This document shows positions 54,701 to 64,000 of a DNA stretch of 64,000 nucleotides, piece after piece. Within the stretch, counting starts at the first letter, position 1, and each line of letters opens with the position of its first letter. The stretch covers positions 19,590,898 to 19,654,897 of the forward strand of contig NC_092577.1 of assembly GCF_037975245.1 (NCBI RefSeq), in the 5' to 3' direction. The translations under genes and the position numbers were made by a program. The DNA is from Apostichopus japonicus. Taxonomy: Eukaryota > Echinodermata > Holothuroidea > Aspidochirotida > Stichopodidae. The notes under the pieces were generated by a model, which ran no database searches, was not told the DNA's origin, and worked only from the letters and a program-made list of their open reading frames with translations.

Positions 54701-57490
54701 GCTGCATCCCTACTTTCACTAGAATTATGAGTTGTGTGTCTGTTTTTTGCCTGAACTGAGCATCTTTGAATATAATTTTTTTCTCAGTATTGTTGTCATA
54801 ACATGTTTTCTCACCAGCTCAATAGTGCCACCCAGGTCACTGCAATACACATGTGACCCTGCTACCCCTTGGATATGGATATCCCTGTGTATAATTAAGT
54901 TATTTTCAGGTTCCCAATATTAGTACCTGGGTAGAGAGGAGCCATGTATATAGAATGCCTAGACCTAGAGTACAACAGAAAAGCTTTGCGATCTGTGAGG
55001 ATTCAAACTGACAACCTATTGTTCAGTAGTCCAACTGAAGTATCCACATTCATAACTTGCACATGTCTGTGATAAATAACTGACTTGGAAATTTGTTGAG
55101 GGAACTGCGAGGCTTCGAGAGCAGACATTTTTACATCTTCTGTACAAACTTACAATCTTTTATATGATCTTTAAAAAAATCCTATGTTCAATTAAGTTGA
55201 CAATTACTTTGTCAATCATTTGTTGTCTTTTCTTTCTTCCAGGGAAACTTCCTCGCAGATTTGGGAGGCAGAACTGTCCAGGAAACGACGAAGCGGATAA
55301 TGACGTACATCATGGACACACAGCTGGCATTGCAAAGAAACTTCATTGGGCGCAATAGAAAGGTGGCATTTGGAGAAACAAAGCTGTTCCAAGTCGTACA
55401 TAGTAAGTTTCCAAAAAATACCATCAAATAATTGTGGCAAAGGATGGCACAAACAATTGGCAGTATTATTTATATGTATGCAGAAGTAATGCACAGTTTG
55501 CCAGACTGATTCGGCATGATAATGCTGATATTTTGTAGCAATTCAATCACTTAGCCTAATTTGCTTTTCAAAGTAGGATGCATTGCAGAGGCATACAGGA
55601 TATTCCTTAAGTCTTCATTCTGTGAAGATGTCAAATTCCATGAAACCAAAGTCCGATCACTGGTTTCAATATTTTGTAATGTGCTTTATTGTTTTAACTG
55701 CTTTATTTTTTTTTATTGTATATTATTAGGTCGTCCGTAGGAGTAGACCTAATGGCTGCATCCTTCGTGTGTCTGTTTGCTTGTGTGTGTATGTGTGTGT
55801 GTCAAACTTTTGGTACACACTTTTTGCGTCATTCATATCTCATTCATCCAAAAACTAATTGCAACCAAACTTAAATCAAAGGTGCAGTATGGGTATTTTG
55901 ATATGTTAATTAAGTCAAAGGTCACATAAGAAGGGCAAAGGTCATTTGTGTTGAAGGTGTATAATTTGTTTTGTTCATATCTTATTCACACAAACACTGA
56001 TTGCAACCAAACTTGGATCACATGTGCCTTCACATGTTGTTGAGGTCACAGGTCACGTAACAAGGTCAAGTAGCCTGAAATGTGTCTCATTTTAAAAGTG
56101 CAGATCAAATTGCAACCAAACAAATTGGATTACAAGTCTCTATGGACATGTAGACCGGAATTTGGCCTAATACTTACTATGGGTATATTAAGAAAAGCCA
56201 AGCTCTGTGCCATTTTTCAGTCACTACATGTGGAAATAAGAAAACCTACTTTTATGTAATAGATCTTGTGACATCATCAGCTGTGATACATGGAACTGTT
56301 AATGCTCAGTGCAATGCATTGTATGGCAATCCAGTGAGATATCAGGGGTGTTACTCAGGTGTTCTCAGTGGGTGGTTTAGGGTTCAAATTCCCACTGACA
56401 TAGCCAGGACTTTTGTTTGGGGGACTATGAGGTAGGGGTATAAGGGGAGGGGGTGGATTTTTTTTGGAATTTTTAGGTACCCTCAGATGCAATCTGGTGC
56501 AACAGTTATCATCATTTGAAGTTTTTTTTTTGTTCTATTACCATTTTATTCAGAATTTGATTGGGGGGGGGGCATGGCTCCCCTCTGGCTATGCCAATGT
56601 TCACAAAAGTCATAAGACATTTTCAATTCTCCTGCCCAGGTTCAAAATAGCAGCATATAGTGTGTACAATAGGTTCTATTATGAACCTGCGTGAAGGACC
56701 CTCTATGATGTCACTAGAGTAAGAGAATGCCCAAGACAAGCAATTAATTAAATCAACACAAAAATGCAAGCAGCGTGGTTCTCCAAATTAGAGAGAGCTA
56801 GGTTTTTAAGTATTGTTCTTCAATCTGTGAACGTTTGAAGACGATACACTACGTGACCATAGTACTCGAACATGGAAGATGTGTCAACTCGGGGACTGAA
56901 TTAAGTCATTGATTGACCTTTCACCTTTAATGATAATGCTCAGCAAATCCAAGCATTTGTGCATCAGGAATTCCCTTTATCATATGTGCTGCTGTCTAGT
57001 CAGGGGCTACATCATATTCAGGAGCTTCCTACATTCGTCACAGATCAGTTGTGTTTTTCTCCTCGATGTCCACCATGCTCAATATTGTACCTAATTTTCA
57101 TCCTTTGCTTATTTTGCAGTTGACGAGTAGTTCCCCTTGAACCATGACTGGTTTACTTCTATAACTAGGATGAATGCAAACTGACAGTGTGGTTCATAAA
57201 CATTCAAGAGGTCACTGCTTATGCAATGAAGCATCAGATATAATTTATGTTCATTTTACGTATCCTTAGCATCCGTATTTATTGGGATTGCTGTGTGGGG
57301 TGTGATTTACAGTACATTGAATTCTCGCTTTATCTTCCCAGGAGCTGTAAAGAAGAACGATGCAACGTCTGGAACCAACAGACAGGAGGCGGAAAAGGCC
57401 GTATCAAAGTGGTTGAGTGGAGCTCGAGACAGGGATGGTTACAGAAATGTACGGAGGCAAAGGCAACCAGACCAACCTCAGGAGGAATGA
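48702..57490 (+). CDS. DUF4806-type gene, at least five exons
   Basis: Exons: 48702-48903 (after CAG, start MANFVVVEFTSSRSVAVIPT), 51529-51621 (GTYDRAVVKLSMAEDTSDLQ), 53351-53891, 55243-55402 and 57342-57490 (stop 57488). Junctions 1-2, 3-4 and 4-5 keep frame; exon 2 to 3 does not, so a small exon or an indel is missed. The middle exon is Pro/Thr-rich with RITPLTP repeats, then FLQKVLRLLEDIRETQR. The DUF4806 part spans exons 3-5: LPLKTPAELTSFEEKLADPA, FLADLGGRTVQETTKRIMTY and RQEAEKAVSKWLSGARDRDG. Function unknown. DUF4806 proteins often neighbour transposases of the kind at 45016, so this is probably a transposon accessory gene; a host gene is possible. Confidence 0.7.
49240..50460 (+). repeat. 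Intronic repeat with recurring GGTCACCAAAGGTCA blocks
   Basis: Three related blocks begin with CCCAGTGCCAA-type sequence near 49445, 50035 and 50330 and continue GTGTGACA, TTGATATTTTGG, ACAAGTTG, ACATTTT, AACTTAACGGTCATGTGATC and GGTCACCAAAGGTCAAT. Spacing is about 590 and 295 bases, so it may be a higher-order tandem array with decay. It lies in intron 1 of the DUF4806 gene. Confidence 0.65.
52690..53160. repeat. G+C-rich MITE-like dispersed repeat
   Basis: Contains CATGGGGGGCCATGGCCCCC, GGAGCTTCCGGGGCTCCGC and CCACCAGGGCTTCGCC, patterns common in interspersed repeats of marine invertebrates. No clear TIR or TSD. It lies in intron 2 of the DUF4806 gene. Confidence 0.45.
55735..56120 (+). 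repeat. Intronic repeat with AAAGGTCA motifs and GT-rich stretch
   Basis: TGTGTGTATGTGTGTGTGTC is followed by two blocks of about 120 bases, ATATCTCATTCATCCAAAAAC / ATATCTTATTCACACAAACAC, each with TTGCAACCAAACTT and AAGGTCAC. Intron 4 of the DUF4806 gene. Confidence 0.55.
56395..56595. repeat. Small MITE-like inverted repeat
   Basis: ACATAGCCAGGACTTTTG at the left and CCCCTCTGGCTATGCC at the right are imperfectly inverted around a G-rich and T-rich core. TSD not clear. A B-box-like GGTTCAAATTCC sits just upstream at about 56381. Confidence 0.4.
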
Positions 57491-57531
57491 TAGAAGAATT
57501 CTACAGCCCTCATAGGATATCATGTGATACC

Positions 57532-57886
57532 CAGTGGCGGAGCGTCCATACAGTCAGGGGGGCGGACTCAAATGGACTGCTGACGCCCTTTTCAGCTTTT
57601 TACCACTTTTTAATTATTCGCAATTATTTACTTTTTTATTGCGCTCTCATCTACCTATTGACATTTGTCACATTTTGTTGGTGATGACACCTATTTATTC
57701 TTCGTTTATTTGCAAATTAGCAAGGCCAGGAAAGGGTCATTTCCGGTGGTCTAGGAAGTATCGTTACTCAAAAAATCTATGTACGCTCCGCGCCAACCTG
57801 TGGTGGCGCTCGGCTTAGATAGTGTCGAAAGCGCCCCTACAGACCAATCTTGCCCCCCTTGACCAATACCCGTAGCTCAGCCACTG
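57532..57886. mobile_element. hAT-type MITE, 355 bp, perfect 8-bp TSD
   Basis: Starts CAGTGGCGGAGCGTCCATAC and ends GCTCAGCCACTG. GTGATACC is duplicated exactly at 57524-57531 and 57887-57894. It shares its interior in inverted orientation with 62609-62979 (GACATTTGTCACATTTTGTTGG; ATTGCGCTCTCATCTACC). It begins 41 bases after the stop codon of the DUF4806 gene, likely in its 3' UTR. Confidence 0.88.
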
Positions 57887-57894
57887 GTGATACC

Positions 57895-59034
57895 TGCATT
57901 ATCCGATATATACAATTTAAAGATAGTCCAACACTGAATGAAACTACTGTATATGCTATAGAGCAAAATTTCTTCTATCAGTAGCTGAAACCCCACATGA
58001 ATATGTTTCGCAGTTTTGGAGATAGTTATCAAATTACCAGATGAACACTGTAAATAGCATTGACAGTATGATGTCATGGTTTACTTCTTTCAACAGTTGC
58101 TTATGTTGTTTTTTTTATATTTAGATGACACGTTTAATTTCTTAATTCTTTACCTTCCTTTACCTTTCTTTAACTTCAACAGTTGCAACTTCTTTGCAGT
58201 TTGGAAAAATTCAAAAGGTTATATTTTTTTGTATTACAAATTTACTGTAGTAATATTTTTTATTACCTATGCACTTTATCTTGTCATAAAACATTGAAGA
58301 TGTTATTCTCACCTTGCCAGAAAAAGTAAGAGTTCAGTTTTCTGTCACGATTTGAAACGAGTCCATGTTTTTATGATTCCATTTGATCCAGAGGATGATC
58401 TAGCATACATACTGTTGGCCCTGAGCAATATTCGCATTGCATATTCAATTTATAAGTATGTGCAATATATAGCATCTTGCCCTCATCGTTAACATTTGCA
58501 GGGTTTGCCTGGACATTCTATTCTTTCTCCAAATGCCAAAATGTGCCCTCCAATTAAGATGCATATAGTTTCAGTTCTGAGAATTTCATATTTTTTCTTT
58601 AGAATAAAATGTAATTATGGAGTTTATGAATTATTGTTTAGATTTCATCGTTGTCTTCTTGAGAAATATATTTCAATGAATGTAGACATGAATACTTTTA
58701 TTTTTATTTGGATCTGAGGCAATTAATCTCTGCTGTGCCACGACAGTACATTAACGGTTCAAGTGTTCTTCACCCCCATTCAACAACCTGCTATAACATG
58801 TGGGACCAAGTGCAACCAAGCTATATCCAGCTCTTCTCTCGTCCTTTTGGATGATAGGGGCGACTACACTTTCACGCTGAGACAAACATAGCACTTTTAC
58901 AAACACTTCCTGCATTCTCCCAGGACTGTTATTTTACGTCCCCACCCCATGGTCGTGATTGAAACGTGGCCTTCAGCCACTTTCCTGCATGCTGAGAGGT
59001 GGTGAACCTGTAGATAACTGAACTATTTCAAGGG
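57895..59034. other. No gene recognised
   Basis: T-rich sequence with no supported feature. Confidence 0.4.
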
Positions 59035-59465
59035 CCACAGTGAACCGGCTGGGCCTAAAATTTGGACCACACAGTTGGCCCAGTTGGGCCCAGTGTGGGT
59101 TTCACTTGGGTCAAGCTCAGTCAACTGGGCCCGAAATGGGTCCCATTCGGGCCCCATGCAGTTAGCCTGATTGGGCACAGTATGGGTTCTGTGTGGGCCA
59201 AAACGATTGGGCCCAGAATGGGACCCAGGTGGGCCCCAGACAGCTGGCCCGGCTGGTCCCCGTATGGGATTGGTATTGGCCCCAATTAGTCTGGCCCAAG
59301 TGGGACCAGTTTGGGCCACTCGTGGGCCCCAATCTGTTGGCCCAATTGGGCCCTGTGTGGAACGGATTGACAAATCTGAATGGGCCCCTATTGGGAAGCC
59401 CAATTGGGGCCCACTTGGCAGCCCGATTAGGCCCCATTTGCGGCCCAATTAGGATTGCTGGCTGG
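59035..59465. repeat. GGGCCC-rich degenerate minisatellite
   Basis: Repeating pattern around TTGGGCCCAGTATGGG and TGTGGGCC, with units about 20-22 bases pairing into 40-45. It is open in several frames on both strands only because stop triplets are rare in the unit. Related to 43090-43420. Confidence 0.7.
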
Positions 59466-60232
59466 GAACGTGACCACTTCAGTGTCTGAAATTTCTTTCT
59501 TAATAAGAAAAAAATTGGTAACATGAAATGTCTTTTAACTTCGATCCTCCCAATCACTAAGAGATACTGTGCCATGTTTTGAATGGAGTAATTCTGGCTA
59601 CATCAAGCATGGCGCGTCTGTGTAAATTGTGCAATCCGAGACCTGATTGGTTGACGGAAAAGCTCGTACAATCCCCAGTGACACGTGATCTGTAAGATTA
59701 TATTGACAACATTTGTGGCTTTGTTACAAGAATAATCATATAAAACATGAAGAGATCCGCACATTGCTGCCGAATTATTATATTACAAGATATATTTATC
59801 TCAGCTCATAGGTGGGTAGAGAAAGGGGTATGCCAGTCTTTAGCATATCTATTCAGCCACGTTACATGTGCAACCAATTTAATAACCTTGTGTAATTACT
59901 AAATGCATCGTCAGAAACGATGATACGGATGACGGATAAAATAGGCCCATTGTAAAGCATTATGAAGAGTGTTGGCATTCCCTCTAATTGTTCTATATTT
60001 CTGTGTTATTATTATTTGAATTGTAACCTTTCATAATTGAGCTTAAGATAAACCTTTCCTCGAAAAGGAAACAATCAAGTGACCCTGATGCCTACCCTCA
60101 ACACACATATCAACAACATACATTCCCATTTACACCACCCCTGGTTACAGTACGAGTATATAATCTTAGTGCATAAAGTGTATGGTACTGTACGTAGTCT
60201 CCCAAATATTACTTCTTTCGCCAACAGCTCCG
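59466..60232. other. No gene recognised
   Basis: Nothing supported in this stretch. Confidence 0.4.
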
Positions 60233-60590
60233 TCTCCTAAATGTACCTTCCGTAGTAAAAAAAACGCTACGGATCTGTAAATAATTACGATTATCTAAAA
60301 CTTTTTGTCTAGCCTTGACGATAGAGTTATCGATAATCATTTTGAGGTCGGGCTAACATTGAAGATCTATTTTGGTTTCTTTTCCTCGGATATTTGTGAA
60401 TTGTCTCCTATATACACCTTCCGTAGTAAAAAACGCTACGGAGACAATTTTTACAACTTAAGAGAGTATAATTACGAATATCTAAAACTTTTTGTGTAGC
60501 CTTCACGAGAGATAATAATGCTGAGTGTGGGTTTACAATTAAGGTCTATTTTTGTTTGTTTTCCTCGTACATTTGTGAATTGTCTTCTAA
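60233..60590 (+). repeat. Tandem repeat of 171-179 bp with a conserved hairpin
   Basis: Units start TCTCCTAAATG (60233), TCTCCTATATA (60404) and TCTTCTAAATG (60583, partial). Each full unit has CCGTAGTAAAAAACGCTACGG-type sequence, an 8-bp stem with an A-rich loop, and later TATCTAAAACTTTTTGT, TAGCCTT and GTGAATTGTCT. Confidence 0.75.
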
Positions 60591-61349
60591 ATGAACTATT
60601 AGATGTATTAAAGGTGTAATTTTGTGTTATATATGCCCCCCCTCCCTCCTAAAAAATCAATTTACACCATTTTACTTGTGAACGGGGGGGTCCAGCTAAA
60701 ATGGCGGGTGTGGGAGCAAGGGCATCCACATCTTTCTCTTATTTTACTGTGTACGATTCTCAGGAGGGGCAGGGGAGTAGGTGATTCTCGGTCGCCACAC
60801 CCACTAGCCCCCCCCCCCGCCATTGGTTCAACCCAGGGGTGGCAGAACCGGGGGAATGGGGCACATCCCCCACTTTCTCGCAATTCATGCAAAAGTGGCC
60901 TTTTACAATTTCAAAGGTGCCCTCTAGAAAGACAGAGCCGGGCTCATGGCCCACCCCCCCCCCTAAAGTTGATGCCAAGCCCGTTAAGGGGATCTGTAAC
61001 AATTTCGATAGTGCCTTTTCCAAACCAATAGCGCCACATCACAAAGGATTCATTTCTATTCCATTATTTTATAACTAGTTCATAACACCGTAATTAAAAA
61101 CGTAAATATCAGACAGACTAACCAAAAAGTCAGAAAATATTTCAACATACATTTACTGAAAAAGTCTCCAAATTATAGCATCAGATTACACCTAAAGACC
61201 CTTTATTATTGAACAATTTCTCACCGCGGAATGTTGAATTTGTATTTTTGGTATAACTAGAAAATATCAGAGAGATTGAGGAAAAAAATAAGAAAATTCG
61301 TCAACAAAACTTGACTTGAAAAGTTGAAAAATGTTGCACCAGATTGCAT
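60591..61349. repeat. G/C-run-rich MITE-like sequence, no gene
   Basis: Contains C7-C9 and G7 runs and CAGGGGTGGCAGAACCGGGG (about 60833-60852), which resembles a hAT MITE end. No partner end was identified. Open frames on both strands lack motifs. Confidence 0.35.
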
Positions 61350-61745
61350 GTCGGGAGTCTTAATAATTCAGTTCCTGAAAAAAGTCCAATGCTTTTCCTG
61401 CCAGGGACTTATGCTAATTTTGGCCAAAGTTGCTGACAATCATCAGTTAGTGAAGGGACCAAAGTTTACGAGAGGTCAAATGATGAAAATAGATGAAACT
61501 GCTTCTACCACCAGAAAATTCTGATTTTGGTCATTGTTGGTGACAGTCATCAGTACGGGCCAAACGTTGTACAGGAATTAGGGGTGAAGTCATGAAAATA
61601 TGTCAATGTTTCTCCAGCCAGAAATTTATTCTGATTTTGGTCAAAGTAGGTTGAAAGTCATTCAGGAAGCAGAGTTTAAAGGTTATGTGAGGTGATACGA
61701 GTGGAATCGTGGAAATTGGTCAAAATACTTCTCCCAGGGACCAGT
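61350..61745 (+). repeat. Diverged tandem repeat, about 115-bp unit
   Basis: CTAATTTTGGCCAAAGTTG, CTGATTTTGGTCATTGTTGG and CTGATTTTGGTCAAAGTAGG mark three successive units, each followed by GTCATCAG- or GTCATTCAG-like sequence and a GTCA..ATGAAAAT block. Confidence 0.6.
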
Positions 61746-61924
61746 TTCCTAATTTAGCTACAGCATCATCAATGCTCTTGTTTTCCTACATATTTTTCAG
61801 GAGGGGCATATAATGGGTCTTGAACGTGCATTAAAAAAGTGAAAGTGTGAACTTATATTTTTAACAACAAATGACTTTAGAAATATTTTCAAGTTTCCTA
61901 ACCTTAACGATATGTCAATACATC

Positions 61925-62065
61925 CAGGCTCGTATCCAGGATTTTCAAACCCGGGGGGCGCGAATTACTAAGCGGAGCGCCACCATCAGTTGGCGCGCAG
62001 CGTACAAGAAAATTTCTTGTTTTGATACCCCCCAGATCACCGGAAACGGCACTTCTCAGGCTTGA
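61925..62065 (+). mobile_element. Partial hAT-type MITE relative
   Basis: CTAAGCGGAGCGCCACCAT, GTTGGCGCGCAGCGTAC and CCCAGATCACCGGAAACGGC match the interior of the MITE at 62609-62979. Ends not recognised; likely truncated. Confidence 0.6.
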
Positions 62066-62608
62066 AATGACCAAGCAGATGTACACTTTTTGCCTGAGAA
62101 CCAAGTATTTCCTAATAGTTTTTTCCCATCCATAACCTTTTTGAAGATTGTCAACCCGGCACACATCATGTTCGACCTGATCGCATCTCCTGTGGGTCTT
62201 TGCTTTTGTAGGTGATTCTACGTCGCGGCCCACAATACCCGTCAACCCCACTTTTGAAGGTTTCAAGCCCCGTATTTGTTTAGAATTTGAAAATTCACAT
62301 TTCTCGTGAATAAACTCACTTGAAAACATACCCATAATGTTGTAAAAAATGTCATCTATGGACAACCAATATAGAAAAACTTCCTTCAACCCCTAACAGA
62401 CCGGTCAAAATTGCACGAGTAGAGGGAAGTGTGATGCAGAATGTTGGTCATAAATTTTCGAAAATTCAGACAGTTAATTTCTTGGTGCATGTACAAATAA
62501 TAAAACCTGTTATAACGGCTATTATAAAACTTGGTTGAAGGAAATGAAAAAATAGCAGATATTTCCGAAAACCGAACACTACACACATAGGCGTAGGAAG
62601 TGCGGCGG

Positions 62609-62979
62609 CAGTGGCGGAGCTAGGGCTATTGGTCTGGAGGGGCGAGAATGGTCTGTAGGGGCGCTTTCCACACTATCTAAGCGGAGCGCCACCACTGGTT
62701 GGCGCGTAGCGTACAGAAATTTTTTGAGTAAAGATACTCCCTAGATCGCCGGAAATGACCCTTTCCGGGCCTGCAGATAAACGAAGAATAAGGTGTCATC
62801 GCCAAATTACACCAACAAAAATGTGACAAATGTCAATAAGTAGATGAGAGCGCAATAAAAAAGTCAATAATCTAGAATAAGTAAACAGTGGTAAAGAGCT
62901 GAAAAAGGCGCCAGCAGTCCATTTGAGTCCGTCAGGGGGGGACATCCGCCCCCCTGACCGTATGGACGCTCCGCCACTG
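62609..62979. mobile_element. hAT-type MITE, 371 bp, imperfect 8-bp TSD
   Basis: Starts CAGTGGCGGAGCTAGGG and ends GGACGCTCCGCCACTG. Flanks TGCGGCGG (62601-62608) and CGCGGTGG (62980-62987) match 6 of 8. Inverted relative of the element at 57532-57886. Confidence 0.8.
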
Positions 62980-63379
62980 CGCGGTGGGGGTGCAGCCCCT
63001 AATTCGCCATTACAAATGTAAAAGAGAGTTTTGACATAATTGGACCTCCATGTTTTTTGATACATCTACATGAGACATGTCGTTGTTTACATTAGCATTC
63101 CGCGGTATACTGCGCAATTTGAACGGACCGTACGGTACACGATGGCATGCGATGTAATAACCGATGCTTGCTTATATGATATTGACATTAACACGTTGAA
63201 CGCGTGCTAAGCGCGCGAAAATTTTTGCTTATTTTTTCAGGCAGGTCGGACAGTTTTGAGGCTTTTCATCCTGGAACGCCATTTTCATGCTCACTGATAT
63301 GATGTGATATCTGCTGTTTGCGTTACAAATTCGAACACGCGCGTAGCGAGGAATTTGCCAAGGGAGGGGTGAAGCCTGT

Positions 63380-63730
63380 AGGCAAATTATCTAAGCGTAG
63401 CGCCACCATATGTTGGCGCGAAGCGTACAAGAAAATTTTGGCCGAAAATGCCTCCCAGATCGCTGGAAATGGCACTACCCAGGACCATTTGTTAGCGCGA
63501 AGCGTACAAGAAAATTTTGGCCGAAAATGCCTCCCAGATCGCTGGAAATGGCACTACCCAGGACCATTTGTTAGCGCGAAGCGTACAAGCAAATTTTGGC
63601 CGAAAATGCCTCCCAGATCGCTGGAAATGGCACTACCCAGGACCATTTGTTAGCGCGAAGCGTACAAGCAAATTTTGGCCGAAAATGCCTCCCAGATCGC
63701 TGGAAATGACACTTCCCAGGCCTTGTAAGT
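63380..63730 (+). repeat. 79-bp tandem repeat, about four copies, derived from MITE interior
   Basis: Unit starts GCGCGAAGCGTACAAG at 63416, 63495, 63574 and 63653, exact 79-bp spacing, with one substitution (AAGAAAATTTT to AAGCAAATTTT) separating the first two from the last two copies. The flanking CTAAGCGTAGCGCCACCATA and the unit itself correspond to the MITE segment in 62680-62770. Open frames across it are artefacts of the repeat. Confidence 0.9.
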
Positions 63731-64000
63731 TGCATCTAAGCACTTTCTATTTTTAAATTACTTAGCGATATCATTTAAAAAAATGCTGAATGGGGGGGGG
63801 GCGGGCGGTCGCCCCATCCCAAAATGCGTCATGTTCCCCGACGACACGGTCGAGTTCGAGACCAGCCACAGTTGGTTTCATAGCACAATTCTACACACGC
63901 GTTATGATAGACCATATATAGTATATATATAGATCATTAGTGAGAGAGGAAAATGGAAACGTCAAAAAATGGAGTTGTCGGTGTAAGGGGTAGGGTGAGT

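Noticed and set aside
59023-59575. Collagen-like Gly/Pro open frames around the GGGCC repeat
   Set aside because: Open in several frames on both strands because of base composition; no Gly-X-Y periodicity is maintained in one frame.
60624-61031. Open frames on both strands in the C- and G-run region
   Set aside because: Low-complexity composition, no motif, overlapping frames on both strands; likely MITE sequence.
63318-63756. Repeated ENASQIAGNGT peptides
   Set aside because: Product of the 79-bp tandem repeat; the frame changes between units because 79 is not a multiple of 3.

Overview
This is eukaryotic DNA: coding blocks are interrupted by introns with GT/AG borders, A+T is moderately high, and almost everything recognisable is a transposable element. 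The mixture suggests a marine invertebrate, most likely a non-vertebrate deuterostome such as an echinoderm. The clues are a Gmr1-like Ty3/gypsy remnant, a Helentron with an endonuclease domain, PHD-plus-esterase LINEs, intronic repeats carrying AAGGTCA-type motifs, and many hAT MITEs starting CAGTGGCGGA. That host guess is inference. I see no convincing intact host gene; the best gene-like structure is a multi-exon DUF4806-type gene that probably belongs to a transposon.

Layout. 0-1.4 kb: decayed gag/protease/integrase fragment of a gypsy element. 2.4-4.1 kb: an L1/Tx1-type LINE that kept its 5' UTR, ORF1 and 3' UTR but lost nearly all of ORF2. 4.4-9.0 kb: a decayed CR1/L2-type LINE. 9.6-10.7 kb: 5'-truncated Tx1-type insertion with a target-site duplication (TSD). 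11.3-17.3 kb: a long Tx1-type LINE (copy B) broken by a fold-back element and by a truncated relative of itself. 17.3-18.2 kb: a second fold-back element with a 23-copy 16-bp array. 18.2-22.6 kb: Helentron pseudogene (Rep, Pif1-like helicase, AP-type endonuclease), followed at 22.7-24.4 kb by a four-exon RPA/OB-fold-like pseudogene. 27.2-28.4 kb: minus-strand Tx1 fragment. 28.7-34.0 kb: hAT transposase split by a young gypsy LTR element with identical 145-bp LTRs and a 5-bp TSD. 35.9-41.7 kb: minus-strand Tx1 fragment E and near-full-length Tx1 copy D. 45.0-47.1 kb: DDE-type transposase pseudogene. 48.7-57.5 kb: DUF4806-type five-exon gene full of intronic repeats. 57.5-64 kb: MITEs, minisatellites and tandem repeats.

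The most notable material is relational. Paralogous copies inside the window serve as empty sites for several insertions, so boundaries can be read to the base. The fold-back family (11857-12613 and 17327-18232) has 8-bp TSDs on both copies and one matching empty site. The Tx1-type LINEs share the 3' terminus CACGTAAAAAGC preceded by a small hairpin that shows a compensatory base-pair change. They also produced 43-122 bp micro-insertions, mostly beside AC dinucleotides.
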